DNA of 64,000 nucleotides from Spirochaetaceae bacterium (GCA_002730875.1 PCBI01000015.1:124001-188000); one strand, 5' to 3'; numbered from the stretch's first letter, positions 39,127-48,297 are shown. Numbers and translations are program-made. The notes: a model not told the origin generated them from the letters alone.

Positions 39127-40200
39127 CTAAACCGGTCGATTCCGTTCCAGAAGCCGGCTTTCAATTCTTCGAAATACTTCCAGAGGGGTGATCCAGTTCA
39201 TGCATGCAAGGTCTCGACGGTAGCACTTCTTGTTTCCAAAAATGGAGCAGGGTCGGCAGGGCAATTTCTCCACCGGGACTTCGACGATAGCCCGTTCATC
39301 CTGACCATAGGGACCGAAACCCGAGTAATGATGCGTGGCGCCCCAGATGGACAGCACCTTTGTGCCCAGTAGAGCGGCGATGTGCATATTGAAAGAATCC
39401 ATAGCCAGCATCAAATCCAACCGCATGATCAGCGCCATTTCGCCTTCTATGCTTAGATTTCCGGCCACCATGGTGGTAACATTGGGAAAGCTCTTCTCAA
39501 GAATCTTTAGTTGCTCGATCTCCTGGTTTCCGCCGCCAAACAAAAATATACGGCACTTCATGTTTCGGTTTAGGAGACTGACCAGTTCATGCACATGGAC
39601 AAAAGGCCAGGTCTTGGGTCGGTGTCCGGCAAAGGGGGCAATTCCTATCCAGTAGCCTTCCTTTTTGGGAACCCCGTTCTTCTTCAAGAAATCGGTGGCC
39701 AGAGCCCGGCTCCGCGTGTCCGGACTGATCCAGGGCCCTTTGTCCGGCCTGGCCTCCAATCCGGCCCTTTCAAATACGTGCAGGTAACGGTCTACAACGT
39801 GTGGCAACGGATAAAGCTTTTTGCGCTTTCGCCTGGTTTGCTTGAGCTTCTCTCGACGTCCCTTGACGATGCTGGAGAACTTCAGCCCCTGGAACTTGAA
39901 CAGAAATTTCAGAATTCGCGAACGAGTGGATCCATGCACATCGATTCCGTGATCGTAGGGGCCCAGGACTTTAAGTTCGCGATACAGCCTGTAGATTCCC
40001 TTGAGTCCGCGGTACTGGGGCTGCTTCAGATCTACTCCGATTACTTCCACTCCCGGGATGTTAAAGAAGAAGGGTTCGAAGGCTCGCCGGGTAACGAGAG
40101 TCATTCGTATACTGGAATACTTGCCCGCCAGAGCGCTCAGTACCGGAACCAGAAGCGCTACATCCCCCATTGCGGAGAATCTGAGAATGAGAAGATGCAT
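39127..40200 (-). CDS. Glycosyltransferase family 9 (heptosyltransferase-like)
   Basis: 357 residues. LRFSAMGDVALLVPVL at the N-terminus, IGIAPFAGHRPKTWPFVHVH in the middle, FLFGGGNQEIEQL and MALIMRLDLMLAMDSFNMHI match the GT9 heptosyltransferase fold. The C-terminal CRPCSIFGNKKCYRRDLAC is a four-Cys patch also common in this family. It probably adds heptose or a related sugar to the LPS core or O-antigen in the cytoplasm. It follows the DUF4254 gene by 9 bp, so the two are co-transcribed. Confidence 0.9.
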   Translation of the reverse strand: MHLLILRFSAMGDVALLVPVLSALAGKYSSIRMTLVTRRAFEPFFFNIPGVEVIGVDLKQPQYRGLKGIYRLYRELKVLGPYDHGIDVHGSTRSRILKFLFKFQGLKFSSIVKGRREKLKQTRRKRKKLYPLPHVVDRYLHVFERAGLEARPDKGPWISPDTRSRALATDFLKKNGVPKKEGYWIGIAPFAGHRPKTWPFVHVHELVSLLNRNMKCRIFLFGGGNQEIEQLKILEKSFPNVTTMVAGNLSIEGEMALIMRLDLMLAMDSFNMHIAALLGTKVLSIWGATHHYSGFGPYGQDERAIVEVPVEKLPCRPCSIFGNKKCYRRDLACMNWITPLEVFRRIESRLLERNRPV

Positions 40201-40209
40201 TCTTACTTC

Positions 40210-40830
40210 TCAGCCTTTGGATTTCGCGTAGAGCACCGGATTCAACGATTCATCGTTATACATCTTCATCTGGCGGTACACCTTTGCGAATCGTTTTCCG
40301 GCTCGAATGTCTTCTATTAGTTCGTCGAAGGCGCGGATCAGGTCGGCTTTTTGTTCCATCAATACGTCCAGTTTTGTCTGGCATTTCTTGATGTGCTCGG
40401 CGGAGGCATCGGTTCGTTCCACCTGCTCTTTCATGTGATAGATTTTCAGCGCCAGTATGGAGAGTCGATCCATGGCCCAGCCCGGGCTTTCGGTGTTCAG
40501 CCGCGCATCCGGCCGGGGCTTAACATCCTTGAGCATTTCGATGTACATGTCGTCCACCAGCTCCACCACATTGGTGCGATCCTGGTTGGAGCTGTCGATT
40601 CTGCGCTTCAGGGCCAATCCTTCTCGGGGATCAATCTCCGGTTCCCGAACAATATCTTCCAGGTGCCATTGGACGGTATCTATCCAGTTTTTTCGGTAGA
40701 GTAGCGATTCAAAGGAACCATCCGCATAGGGGTTGGTCATGGGAGCATCCACATTGTCCGTTTTGTGGTAATCCAGAATCGTCTTTTCAAAGATATCGAA
40801 AGCGGCTGCAGCGTTCATCTGGAGCAGCAT
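40210..40830 (-). CDS. DUF4254 family protein
   Basis: 206 residues, mostly alpha-helical and charged, without membrane segments. The motif set, LLYRKNWIDTVQWHLEDIVR, SSNQDRTNVVELVDDMYIEM and PGWAMDRLSILALKIYHMKE, is that of DUF4254, a family usually found beside glycosyltransferases. An internal ATG at 40818 is an alternative start. No catalytic role is known; the tight link to the GT9 gene suggests help in surface glycan assembly. Confidence 0.8.
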   Translation of the reverse strand: MLLQMNAAAAFDIFEKTILDYHKTDNVDAPMTNPYADGSFESLLYRKNWIDTVQWHLEDIVREPEIDPREGLALKRRIDSSNQDRTNVVELVDDMYIEMLKDVKPRPDARLNTESPGWAMDRLSILALKIYHMKEQVERTDASAEHIKKCQTKLDVLMEQKADLIRAFDELIEDIRAGKRFAKVYRQMKMYNDESLNPVLYAKSKG

Positions 40831-40894
40831 CGACAGGGCACATGGCGACTCAAGGAAAAAACCCGTGGTCGTTCACATTCCCATGGCCCGGCTT

Positions 40895-41686
40895 TCAGCT
40901 GCGGCCCAGTTCTCGACTTCTTTCCGCCGCCGCTTCCACGGCCCGGATGATGGCTCCTCGTACCCCCTGGTCTTCCAGGGCGGCCAGACCCTCTATTGTA
41001 GTGCCCCCCGGGGAGCTCACCTTTGTGATCCATTGGGCCGGGTGTTCGTCGGATTCCAGATAAAGCTCCATGGCCGCCTTGATGGTTCGGGCCGCCATCT
41101 CGAAGGATTGACTGGCAGGGATTCCTTCTTTAATGCCCGCCTCGCCCATGCTCTGCAGAAACAAGAATGCATAGGCGGGACCGGAGCCGGACAGGGCCGT
41201 GACTCCGTGCATCAACTCTTCTTTTTGCACAGGAAAGGCCATGCCAATGCCAGAGAATAGCTCCAGGGCAAGGGCCAGCAGATCCTCGTTCGGGCAATAG
41301 ATACCGCTTACAGACTGCCCAATGGTGGCGCCCAGATTGGGCATGACTCGGGCGACCCGCGCTTTCGGGTTGGGGAGGGCTTGCAGGACGGTCTGGATCT
41401 GTATTCCCGCCGCAATGGAGATGTAGTCCTTGTTTCCTTCCAGGGTTGCCAGGGCGCCGGCGAGATCCTGGGGCTTCATGCAGAGCAGTAATAGATCACA
41501 GCCGGTTTCCAGTTCCCTGGCCGTAGGGGCTCGATCAATGCCCATCTTGGCAGCCTGGCTGTGCAGATCGGCAGATCCCGGAGCCGGATCAAAGTAATGT
41601 AGACTGTGTCCTTTATCCGCTATTCCCCGGGCAATGGACTGTGCCATTTTGCCGAATCCAAGAAATCCAATGCTTTTGCTGCTCAT
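40895..41686 (-). CDS. proC: Pyrroline-5-carboxylate reductase
   Basis: 263 residues from the ATG at 41686 (MSSKSIGFLGFGKMAQSIAR); upstream in-frame sequence to 41761 is not conserved. NAD(P)-binding GFGKMA, then the late signature ALSGSGPAYAFLFLQSMGEA and KVSSPGGTTIEGLAALE. It makes the last step of proline synthesis. 64 bp upstream of the DUF4254-GT9 pair on the same strand. Confidence 0.95.
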   Translation of the reverse strand: MSSKSIGFLGFGKMAQSIARGIADKGHSLHYFDPAPGSADLHSQAAKMGIDRAPTARELETGCDLLLLCMKPQDLAGALATLEGNKDYISIAAGIQIQTVLQALPNPKARVARVMPNLGATIGQSVSGIYCPNEDLLALALELFSGIGMAFPVQKEELMHGVTALSGSGPAYAFLFLQSMGEAGIKEGIPASQSFEMAARTIKAAMELYLESDEHPAQWITKVSSPGGTTIEGLAALEDQGVRGAIIRAVEAAAERSRELGRS

Positions 41687-42030
41687 GCTGGGAACATGAA
41701 ATTCAGAGTCCTGTCGTAAATCCTTTTTAGCGGCCAGGCGACCAACAGGACTCAATACCAACGGTCAGGTGTGCCCTGCGAAGGGCTCTCGGTCAGGCGC
41801 CGGGAACACCGGGTGCATTGCTCCCGGCGTCTGGCTGCAACACCGTGAATCTGACACCCAGTCAAATTTGCACTTGATTCAGCCGCCGGGGCCGTATTAT
41901 CTTTGTTACAGGAGCGCATAGTGATGGTTGGGCCTGTTCGGCGGCCCCGGGGCCAGCAGGGGACATCCTTCGCCTCGTCGGCGAATACAGGTCTCGGCCC
42001 ATGTCTTTCATGCCGCTTCAGGGGGAAATC
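41687..42030. other. Divergent intergenic region proC / Mpo1-like
   Basis: 344 bp. TATTAT at 41895-41900 is a good -10 for the plus strand, with TTGATT 15 bp upstream (short spacing); GGAG at 41911-41914 follows. A small reading frame fills most of the remaining 3' part (see 41924-42034). Nothing else recognised. Confidence 0.4.
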
Positions 42031-42034
42031 ATGA
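41924..42034 (+). CDS. Possible 36-residue leader reading frame
   Basis: From an ATG nine bases after GGAG, reading MVGPVRRPRGQQGTSFASSA and on, with a CLSC near the end. Its TGA overlaps the ATG of the next gene (ATGA). Codon content is not distinctive. It could be a coupling leader peptide or chance. Confidence 0.25.
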   Translation: MVGPVRRPRGQQGTSFASSANTGLGPCLSCRFRGKS

Positions 42035-42396
42035 CTACGCAAACAGCGACAGCAGAAAAGCAAGCGCCCGAGCAAACCTGGGCCACGTACAAAGAGTTCT
42101 GGCACTTTTACCTGGGTGAGCATGCGGATCCCAGGAACCGGGCCATTCACTTCGTGGGAACTGCCGGGGTATTCATTATACTGGGGCTGGCAATTGCTCT
42201 GCAAAACTGGTGGCTGCTTCTGGCCATGCCAGTCTGCGGTTACGGATTCGCCTGGTTCGGGCACTTCTTTGTAGAGAAGAACCGTCCGGCCACTTTTAAG
42301 GCTCCCTTTCGTTCGCTGTTCTCCGATTTTAGAATGTTTTTCTGTATCCTTACATTTCGCATCGGAAAGCACTTAAAGGAAGCGGGAGTGAAGTAG
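42031..42396 (+). CDS. Mpo1-like (DUF962) membrane protein
   Basis: 121 residues from the ATG at 42031, preceded by AGGGGGA. EFWHFYLGEHADPRNRAIHF and GYGFAWFGHFFVEKNRPATF are the two His-rich motifs of the DUF962/Mpo1 family, with two membrane helices between them. Yeast Mpo1 is an Fe(II) dioxygenase acting on 2-hydroxy fatty acids in alpha-oxidation, using such histidines. A similar lipid role here is inference. Confidence 0.85.
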   Translation: MTTQTATAEKQAPEQTWATYKEFWHFYLGEHADPRNRAIHFVGTAGVFIILGLAIALQNWWLLLAMPVCGYGFAWFGHFFVEKNRPATFKAPFRSLFSDFRMFFCILTFRIGKHLKEAGVK

Positions 42397-42456
42397 AAGC
42401 CGGGGCTTTAATGAGTCCGGCAGTCTGCGCTGCGGTCTGCGCTGCGGACCTCGGAT

Positions 42457-43578
42457 TCAGTGCCGGGTTTCCAGGTTATCCTGGCGTTTCTTTCGCTGTA
42501 TGGCCAGATCCAGCAGCGCTTTGATCAAATCTGTTCGCGCCAGACCCGACTTCTCCCAGAGCGTAGGATACATGCTAATATCCGTGAAACCGGGGAGGGT
42601 GTTTACCTCGTTTACGTAGAGCTCGCCGGATTCCGTCAAGAAGCAGTCCACCCGGGCCAGCCCTTCACAATAGAGCGCCCTGTAGGTGCGTAGAGCCAGT
42701 TTTTGGACCTCGGCAACTTGATCTTCGCTGATGTCGGCCGGGATTAGCAACTTGGCGCCATCGGCATCTATATATTTCGATTCGTAGGAATAGAAGCCGT
42801 CTTTTGGTAGAATCTGCCCGATGATGCTGGCCCGGGGATCTTCATTTCCCAGAACCGCGCATTCGATTTCTTTTCCTACTATCGCTTCTTCCACGAGAAC
42901 ACAGTTGTCGAACCGGAAAGCCAGCTGGAGCGCTTTTTTGAAGCTAGCTTCATCGGTAGCTTTGCTCACTCCCACCGAGGATCCCTGACGGGCGGGCTTG
43001 ATGAACAGGGGCAGTCCCAGTTGCTTTTCGATACCGGCAAAATCAATGTCCCTGGAGCTATGGCTCCAGAGGATTCTGTATTCGGCCGAGGGAATTCCGG
43101 CTTCTTTCAGATGGATCTTCATGGCGGATTTGTCCATCCCCAGGGCAGAACCAAAAACATCGCACCCTACAAAGGGGCGATCCAGGGTATGGAACAACCC
43201 CTGTAGAATTCCGTCTTCGCCGCCGGTTCCGTGGACGATGGGAAAGAAAATATCGATGTCCACCGCTTCGCCGTTTTCGCTCTTTCTTACCGGATTCAGT
43301 GTGCCGGGATGCAGACTTAAGGGATGGCCAGATACATCCCCGGCGCTGATTGCACTTAATGAATCAGCGCTTTCGCTTAATTGGTTAAGCTTTTCCAGAT
43401 CTTCGGCCGCGGGAAAACCGGATGCTTCGATTTGAAAAAAAGCTCCTTTCCGGTTCAGATAGATCCAAACCACCGGCAGTCCAATCTGCTTCAGGATACG
43501 ATCAATGTTACGTGCTGAAAGAATTGAGATTTCGTGCTCTGCGGATTTACCGCCAAAGAGTAGACCTATAACTTGCAT
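42457..43578 (-). CDS. ddl: D-alanine--D-alanine ligase
   Basis: 373 residues. LLFGGKSAEHEISILSARNI at the N-terminus, CDVFGSALGMDKSAMK, LPLFIKPARQGSSVGVSK (ATP-grasp), and the C-terminal ARVDCFLTESGELYVNEVNT with TLPGFT. It supplies the D-Ala-D-Ala dipeptide for peptidoglycan. An AAAGGAA precedes the ATG. It is followed after ~60 bp by an intergenic gap and lies downstream of meaB on the same strand. Confidence 0.96.
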   Translation of the reverse strand: MQVIGLLFGGKSAEHEISILSARNIDRILKQIGLPVVWIYLNRKGAFFQIEASGFPAAEDLEKLNQLSESADSLSAISAGDVSGHPLSLHPGTLNPVRKSENGEAVDIDIFFPIVHGTGGEDGILQGLFHTLDRPFVGCDVFGSALGMDKSAMKIHLKEAGIPSAEYRILWSHSSRDIDFAGIEKQLGLPLFIKPARQGSSVGVSKATDEASFKKALQLAFRFDNCVLVEEAIVGKEIECAVLGNEDPRASIIGQILPKDGFYSYESKYIDADGAKLLIPADISEDQVAEVQKLALRTYRALYCEGLARVDCFLTESGELYVNEVNTLPGFTDISMYPTLWEKSGLARTDLIKALLDLAIQRKKRQDNLETRH

Positions 43579-43642
43579 TTAGATTCCTTTTCTTACGGTG
43601 AGCCCGCCCAGCAATCGGTTTTTGTGGCGACCGGGCCCGGAA

Positions 43643-44644
43643 TCAGTCCAGAGACTTCTCCACCGCAGATTCCAGACGTTCGAAAGAAGTGTGTACCGAT
43701 TGAAGAATGACTTTCTGCGCGCCGTCAAAGCCCCCGGCGCGATCCATCAATTCCCGGGCGCCTCCCAGGTGCGTTAGCATTCGCAGTCCCTGCCGCCCCA
43801 GCTCATCCTTTACCCATTTCTCGAAGTAGTACACCTCGCGTCGATATAGCGATGCATCCAGACTGGCCGGGTCGGTCCTCTGAGCAATCATGCTGGCAAA
43901 TGACTCCAGAACCTCCGCAAGCCCCATGCCGGTGATGGCGCTGGTGCGAAAAATCGGCACTTTGGAATCTCCCGGGCGAATGAGCTGTAGACTGGCTCGC
44001 AGCGCGTGGTAGGTTCGCTCAGCCGCTTCCTTTTCGTCGGACTTGTTTATTATGAAGCTGTCCGGGATCTCCATGATTCCGGCCTTCATAAACTGAATTT
44101 GATCTCCGGCCAGAGGCTGAAGAAGCAGAAATACTCGATCGGCCGTTTGTTGAATTTCGATTTCGCTCTGTCCAATTCCCACAGTTTCGATGATGATAAC
44201 GTCAAAGAGATGGTAGAGCAATCTAAGCACCGAAAAGGTTGTGCGACTGATTCCTCCCAGTTCCCGGTCCGAGGCCTGACTGCGAAAATACAGCCGGTCC
44301 TCGCCGTGAGAAAATCTTACTCGCGTTCGGTCCCCCAGAATGGATCCGCCGGAAACATGGCTGGACGGATCCACGGCCAACACAGCAAGACTCTTCTCGG
44401 GATTGGAGGCAATGAAGCGATTCGCCAATTCTCCGACGAGAGTTGATTTGCCCGCCCCGGGAGTGCCCGTGAACCCCAGAAAAACACCGCGGCGGGATTT
44501 GCCGGAGGATTGCATCTTTTCCAGGATTAGCTTTCTCTTTTCGGCCGCCTCGGGTCTGGGATCTTCGAAAACAGATATCAACCTTGCGATGGCAAACTTC
44601 TGTCTTTCGAAAGCGGCCGGGATTAAATCTAGGGGGTCAGGCAT
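43643..44644 (-). CDS. meaB: MeaB/ArgK-type G3E GTPase chaperone of acyl-CoA mutases
   Basis: 333 residues. Walker A in GFTGTPGAGKSTLVGEL (about 57), then VLAVDPSSHVSGGSILGDRT, IIIETVGIGQSEIEIQ, and the base-specificity motif NKSD. MeaB proteins load and protect adenosylcobalamin in acyl-CoA mutases. It lies 267 bp downstream of the ecm-type mutase gene on the same strand, the standard pairing. Confidence 0.94.
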   Translation of the reverse strand: MPDPLDLIPAAFERQKFAIARLISVFEDPRPEAAEKRKLILEKMQSSGKSRRGVFLGFTGTPGAGKSTLVGELANRFIASNPEKSLAVLAVDPSSHVSGGSILGDRTRVRFSHGEDRLYFRSQASDRELGGISRTTFSVLRLLYHLFDVIIIETVGIGQSEIEIQQTADRVFLLLQPLAGDQIQFMKAGIMEIPDSFIINKSDEKEAAERTYHALRASLQLIRPGDSKVPIFRTSAITGMGLAEVLESFASMIAQRTDPASLDASLYRREVYYFEKWVKDELGRQGLRMLTHLGGARELMDRAGGFDGAQKVILQSVHTSFERLESAVEKSLD

Positions 44645-44731
44645 AATTGGATTTTTCTAAACTCTCAAGGTCAATGGACGCCAGGCCGGATACGTTTTAG
44701 CAACGGGAAACGTAATCAGTCACTCTCACCA

Positions 44732-44798
44732 GGTGCCGGAAGGGCCGGGTTTCAGAAAAAACCTCTGCACCGATCTTGCGTCGCATTCCTCCGGCACC
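44732..44798. repeat. Inverted repeat between ecm and meaB
   Basis: GGTGCCGGA (44732-44740) and TCCGGCACC (44790-44798) are perfect 9-bp inverted arms. Nearby are ACCGAG/CTCGGT and, on the minus strand closer to ecm, CGGCC(TTCG)GGCCG. It may be an mRNA processing or attenuation structure; no T run is present. Confidence 0.45.
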
Positions 44799-44911
44799 GA
44801 GCTAGCTCTCCGTCTCGGTGAATCGAGTCCGGCGCCGGGGGGTGGCCGCAGCGCGCACGGCCCGAAGGCCGCCGCGACTATCATGGCAACAGGGCTGGCT
44901 GATGCGCCGTA

Positions 44912-46936
44912 TTACATTGCCAGCGCGGCCTGGTTTTTCTCCACGATATCGAAGATCTTTTCCATGATATCGATTAACTCGAAATCGGAAGGAGTGAAGA
45001 TCCTCTTGATGCCTTTATCGGTGAGTCCCTGGAAGTCGGCTTTGGGGATAATCCCACCAAAGACCACCGGGATATGCTCGAAGGCGCCGGCTTTCTTCAG
45101 CTCTTCTACGATTTGCTCCGCCAGTTCCATATGCGAACCGGACAGAACGGATACGCCGATCACATCTGCATTTTCTTCTACTGCGCTTTGCACAATCTCT
45201 TCCGGCGTAAGTCGAATGCCGGAATAGATTACGTCGAAACCTGTATGTCGCGCGCTAACGGCAATCATTTCGGCGCCGTTGCTATGACCGTCCAGGCCTG
45301 GTTTTCCCACGACAATCCGCGGGCGATGGCCGGCACGAGTAGTGAAGTCTTCCACGCGTTTTCGCAAAGCATTGACGCGATCGTTTTCCAGGGAAAGCTT
45401 CTGTCCTTCGATGCCCGTTGGAGGTCTGTATTCGCCAAATACCTCACGCAAAGCATCAGCCCATTCCCCTGTTGTGACCCGGGCCAGGGCGCACTCCACG
45501 GAAGGTTCCATCAGGTTCGAGCCATCGCGGGCAGCGGCTTTAAGGGCTTCCAGGGCCTTCTTTACTTTTTCAGGATCGCGTTTGGAGCGGGTCTCCTCCA
45601 TTGATTGAACGGTGCGCGCCGCGCTTTCGGCGTCAACCTTGAAGACTCCGCCGTCATCGCCGCCCAGAAGCGGACTGTCGATGCCTTCGGTCCATTTGTT
45701 CACGCCCACTACAATCTGTTCGCCGGTATTGATGCGACTCATTCTTTCGGACATGGATTTAACCAGCGCCGATTTCATGTAGCCGGATTCTACAGCCGAG
45801 CGAATACCGCCCATCTTCAGGATTTTGTCGATTTCCGATCGCGTTTCCTCTTTCAGTTCACTAACTTTGGATTCTACAACCTTGCTTCCTTCGAATAGGT
45901 CCGGGTATTCCAGAAGATCGGTTTCGTAGGCCAGGATTTGCTGCAGTCGCAGAGACCATTGCTGATCCCAGGGACGGGGCAGGGACAATGCTTCATTCCA
46001 GGCGGGGAGCTGTAGCGCACGGCAACGGGCATTCTTGCTGAGGGTTACGCCCAGGGTTTCCATCAGGATTCGCCAGGCGTTATTTTCCGGCTGATTCTCG
46101 GTGAGGCCCAGAGAGTTCACCTGGACGCCGTAGCGAAATCTGCGGAACTTTGGATTCTCCACTCCGTATCTTTCGCGGGTGATTTCTTCCCAGAGTTCGG
46201 TGAAAGCGCGCATCTTGCACATCTCTTCCACGAAGCGAATACCGGCGTTCACAAAGAAGCTGATTCTACCTACAACCTGCTCGAACTGGTCCTTTTCCAG
46301 GTTGCCCCTTTCCTTGATGATGTCCAGCAGACCGATGGCATTGGCCAGAGCGAAGGCAAGTTCCTGAGCGGGAGTGGCGCCAGCTTCCTGGAGGTGATAA
46401 GAACAGATGTTAGATGGATTCCATTTAGGGATCTCTTTGATGCAGTACTCGTACATCTCGGAAATCAGCCGAAAGCTTGCATCCGGCGGGAAGATGTAGG
46501 TGCCGCGGGCCAGATATTCTTTAACCAGGTCGTTTTGAGTGGTTCCCTGAAGGCTACTGAGCTCCACTCCTTTTTCCCGGGCCAGAGCCACATACAGAGC
46601 AAGAAGCCACATGGCCGTGCCGTTGATTGTCATCGAAGTATTCATTTCTTCGATGGGGATTTGATCGAACAGAACATGAAAGTCGTCCAGGGAGTTAATG
46701 GGAACGCCCACCTTGCCCACTTCCGGTTTGGCCAGACTATGGCTGGAGCTGTATCCGCACTGGGTGGGCAGATCGAATGCTATGGAAAGACCGGTCTGGC
46801 CGCGGCTCAATCCTTCTCTATAGAGCTTGTTGGTTTCCCAGACGTTTGTATGTCCGCCGTAGGTTCTAAAAATCCAGGGCTTATCTCTGGATGGATTTCC
46901 TTCTTTATCGTAAATCACATGCTCTTTTTTGGACAT
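44912..46936 (-). CDS. ecm: Ethylmalonyl-CoA mutase-type B12-dependent acyl-CoA mutase
   Basis: 674 residues, both the substrate-binding barrel and the B12 domain in one chain. FRTYGGHTNVWETNKLY, FDLPTQCGYSSSHSLAKPEV and QGTTQNDLVKEYLARGTYIF are closest to the Ecm/MeaA branch, not to classical methylmalonyl-CoA mutase. The C-terminal GKPGLDGHSNGAEMIAV holds the B12-ligating His (DxHxxG) and is followed by SVLSGSHM and VFGGIIP. Ecm converts ethylmalonyl-CoA to methylsuccinyl-CoA in the ethylmalonyl-CoA pathway. GGAGG precedes the ATG. MeaB follows, and a Ccr gene is 15 kb away. Confidence 0.88.
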   Translation of the reverse strand: MSKKEHVIYDKEGNPSRDKPWIFRTYGGHTNVWETNKLYREGLSRGQTGLSIAFDLPTQCGYSSSHSLAKPEVGKVGVPINSLDDFHVLFDQIPIEEMNTSMTINGTAMWLLALYVALAREKGVELSSLQGTTQNDLVKEYLARGTYIFPPDASFRLISEMYEYCIKEIPKWNPSNICSYHLQEAGATPAQELAFALANAIGLLDIIKERGNLEKDQFEQVVGRISFFVNAGIRFVEEMCKMRAFTELWEEITRERYGVENPKFRRFRYGVQVNSLGLTENQPENNAWRILMETLGVTLSKNARCRALQLPAWNEALSLPRPWDQQWSLRLQQILAYETDLLEYPDLFEGSKVVESKVSELKEETRSEIDKILKMGGIRSAVESGYMKSALVKSMSERMSRINTGEQIVVGVNKWTEGIDSPLLGGDDGGVFKVDAESAARTVQSMEETRSKRDPEKVKKALEALKAAARDGSNLMEPSVECALARVTTGEWADALREVFGEYRPPTGIEGQKLSLENDRVNALRKRVEDFTTRAGHRPRIVVGKPGLDGHSNGAEMIAVSARHTGFDVIYSGIRLTPEEIVQSAVEENADVIGVSVLSGSHMELAEQIVEELKKAGAFEHIPVVFGGIIPKADFQGLTDKGIKRIFTPSDFELIDIMEKIFDIVEKNQAALAM

Positions 46937-47092
46937 AAGAACCTCCGACCGTGGCCTTGTTATTCAAACTGGTTCCAATGTTCTGGCTACGGCCGTTGTG
47001 AAAATGGTTTTTCCTGTGGACTGATTGAATTTTTTTGCGCATGTTTGCGGTGGGCCCCTGCAAAAGCAAATGTCCCAGAATAGCGTCCAATC

Positions 47093-47752
47093 ATGAGAGA
47101 AAAAATGTATCGAATCAAAAGTAAGCCCGCTTCCGATGTTTCCAACCATCTGATGGAGGCGGCCCCTGAGCCTGGCGTCGCCGTCTCAACCTGTTTTACA
47201 TCCCGGTTGCAGCTGGGCTTATTTTTCAGAGCCGCTCGCAGACTCGGATTCCTGGGAGTAGCTGCAAGCCTGCTGGCTACAACCTTGCTCATTCAATGTG
47301 GTGGTGAATCCCTGGTCCTGGCCGAATCCTACGGCGCCATGCGCACAGATACAGAGCTGAAAGAGGCGTTGCTTCAGGCCTGCGTAAAGTCTAATAGCGC
47401 AGACAAGCCCATACTGCTTCAAATGGGCGCCGACTGGTGCACCGATTGTCGTCGGGTGGAAGCGATGAAACAGGAGGCGGCCCTTTCGGATGAGCTTTCC
47501 CACTGGGTGGACGTGAGAATCAACGTAGGGCAGTACGATCGGCACCCCTGGATTGTGGAGCACTTCGAAGTGAATTCCATAGCTCGATGGATTGCCATGA
47601 AGCCCAATCCGCAGACAGCTCAGGAAGGCTGCAACAGCGATCCCACTCTATGGACCGTTCTGCAGGATACAGTGCTTGAACCCATTAGCGACAGCTCATC
47701 GCTCAAAACCACTGCCGAAGTGGTATCCTGGCTAAAACAAGCGCGTCAGTAG
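47093..47752 (+). CDS. Thioredoxin-like lipoprotein
   Basis: 219 residues. A long N-region (about 45 residues) leads to LGVAASLLATTLLIQC, a lipobox with Cys66; the true start may be a later Met. The rest is a thioredoxin-like domain with ADWCTDCRRVEAM (CxxC at about 125-128), and a terminal helix VVSWLKQARQ. The DsbD-gamma or thioredoxin-like type ('GADWCxxC') is suggested. Probably a periplasmic disulfide reductant or metallo-redox partner. Confidence 0.78.
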   Translation: MREKMYRIKSKPASDVSNHLMEAAPEPGVAVSTCFTSRLQLGLFFRAARRLGFLGVAASLLATTLLIQCGGESLVLAESYGAMRTDTELKEALLQACVKSNSADKPILLQMGADWCTDCRRVEAMKQEAALSDELSHWVDVRINVGQYDRHPWIVEHFEVNSIARWIAMKPNPQTAQEGCNSDPTLWTVLQDTVLEPISDSSSLKTTAEVVSWLKQARQ

Positions 47753-47937
47753 CCAGGGGCCTGGGTTGCTCAATAAATGTACCGAAGCCCGTAGCCGGGC
47801 TGGAGTGTAAATTCGTCCGGGCAAGAGCCGCACTGTGAGCCCGCTATAAGCCGCGAGGTAGCGAGCTAGCTACTTCGGGATACACGGTATACCGGCTTTG
47901 CGCTGTTGCTACCGTCCGGCGCTTGCCCGCACTGGCG

Positions 47938-48297
47938 TCAAGTGCTAAACCTTTCGCAGTCGAAACTGTCTTTGTGCTCCTCAAGCCCGCAGAGCTCTTT
48001 TTGTTTTTCGCAGTAGGGCTCGGCTGGAGGATGTGCTCCGCTCAGTCCGTCCGTAGTGCAGAGAATGTTACATGCAGCGGGATTCTCATCTTCGAAGCAG
48101 CCTGTTTGACCCAGATCCCTTTCCTTCTTGCAAGCCTCGACATCGCCCTTTTCGCACAGGTACTTACAGGATCCCAGTCTGTCCTGTTCAAAGCAGGCAG
48201 CGGTTTCTTCGCTACCGCAATGTGTCAAAACCATCAGGGAAAAAAGAGCGGCGCCCATGACGCCCAGAACTCCTGGCGCTTTTAATTTGTATTTCAT
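47938..48297 (-). CDS. Small cysteine-rich lipoprotein
   Basis: 119 residues. The signal region (MKYKLKAPGVLGVMGAALFS, LMVLTHC) ends with lipobox Cys27. The mature part is acidic with ten further Cys, in a pattern such as CKYLCEKGDVEACKKE, reminiscent of short Sel1-like or disulfide-rich repeats. No known domain. It is convergent with the thioredoxin-like lipoprotein gene. Confidence 0.65.
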   Translation of the reverse strand: MKYKLKAPGVLGVMGAALFSLMVLTHCGSEETAACFEQDRLGSCKYLCEKGDVEACKKERDLGQTGCFEDENPAACNILCTTDGLSGAHPPAEPYCEKQKELCGLEEHKDSFDCERFST

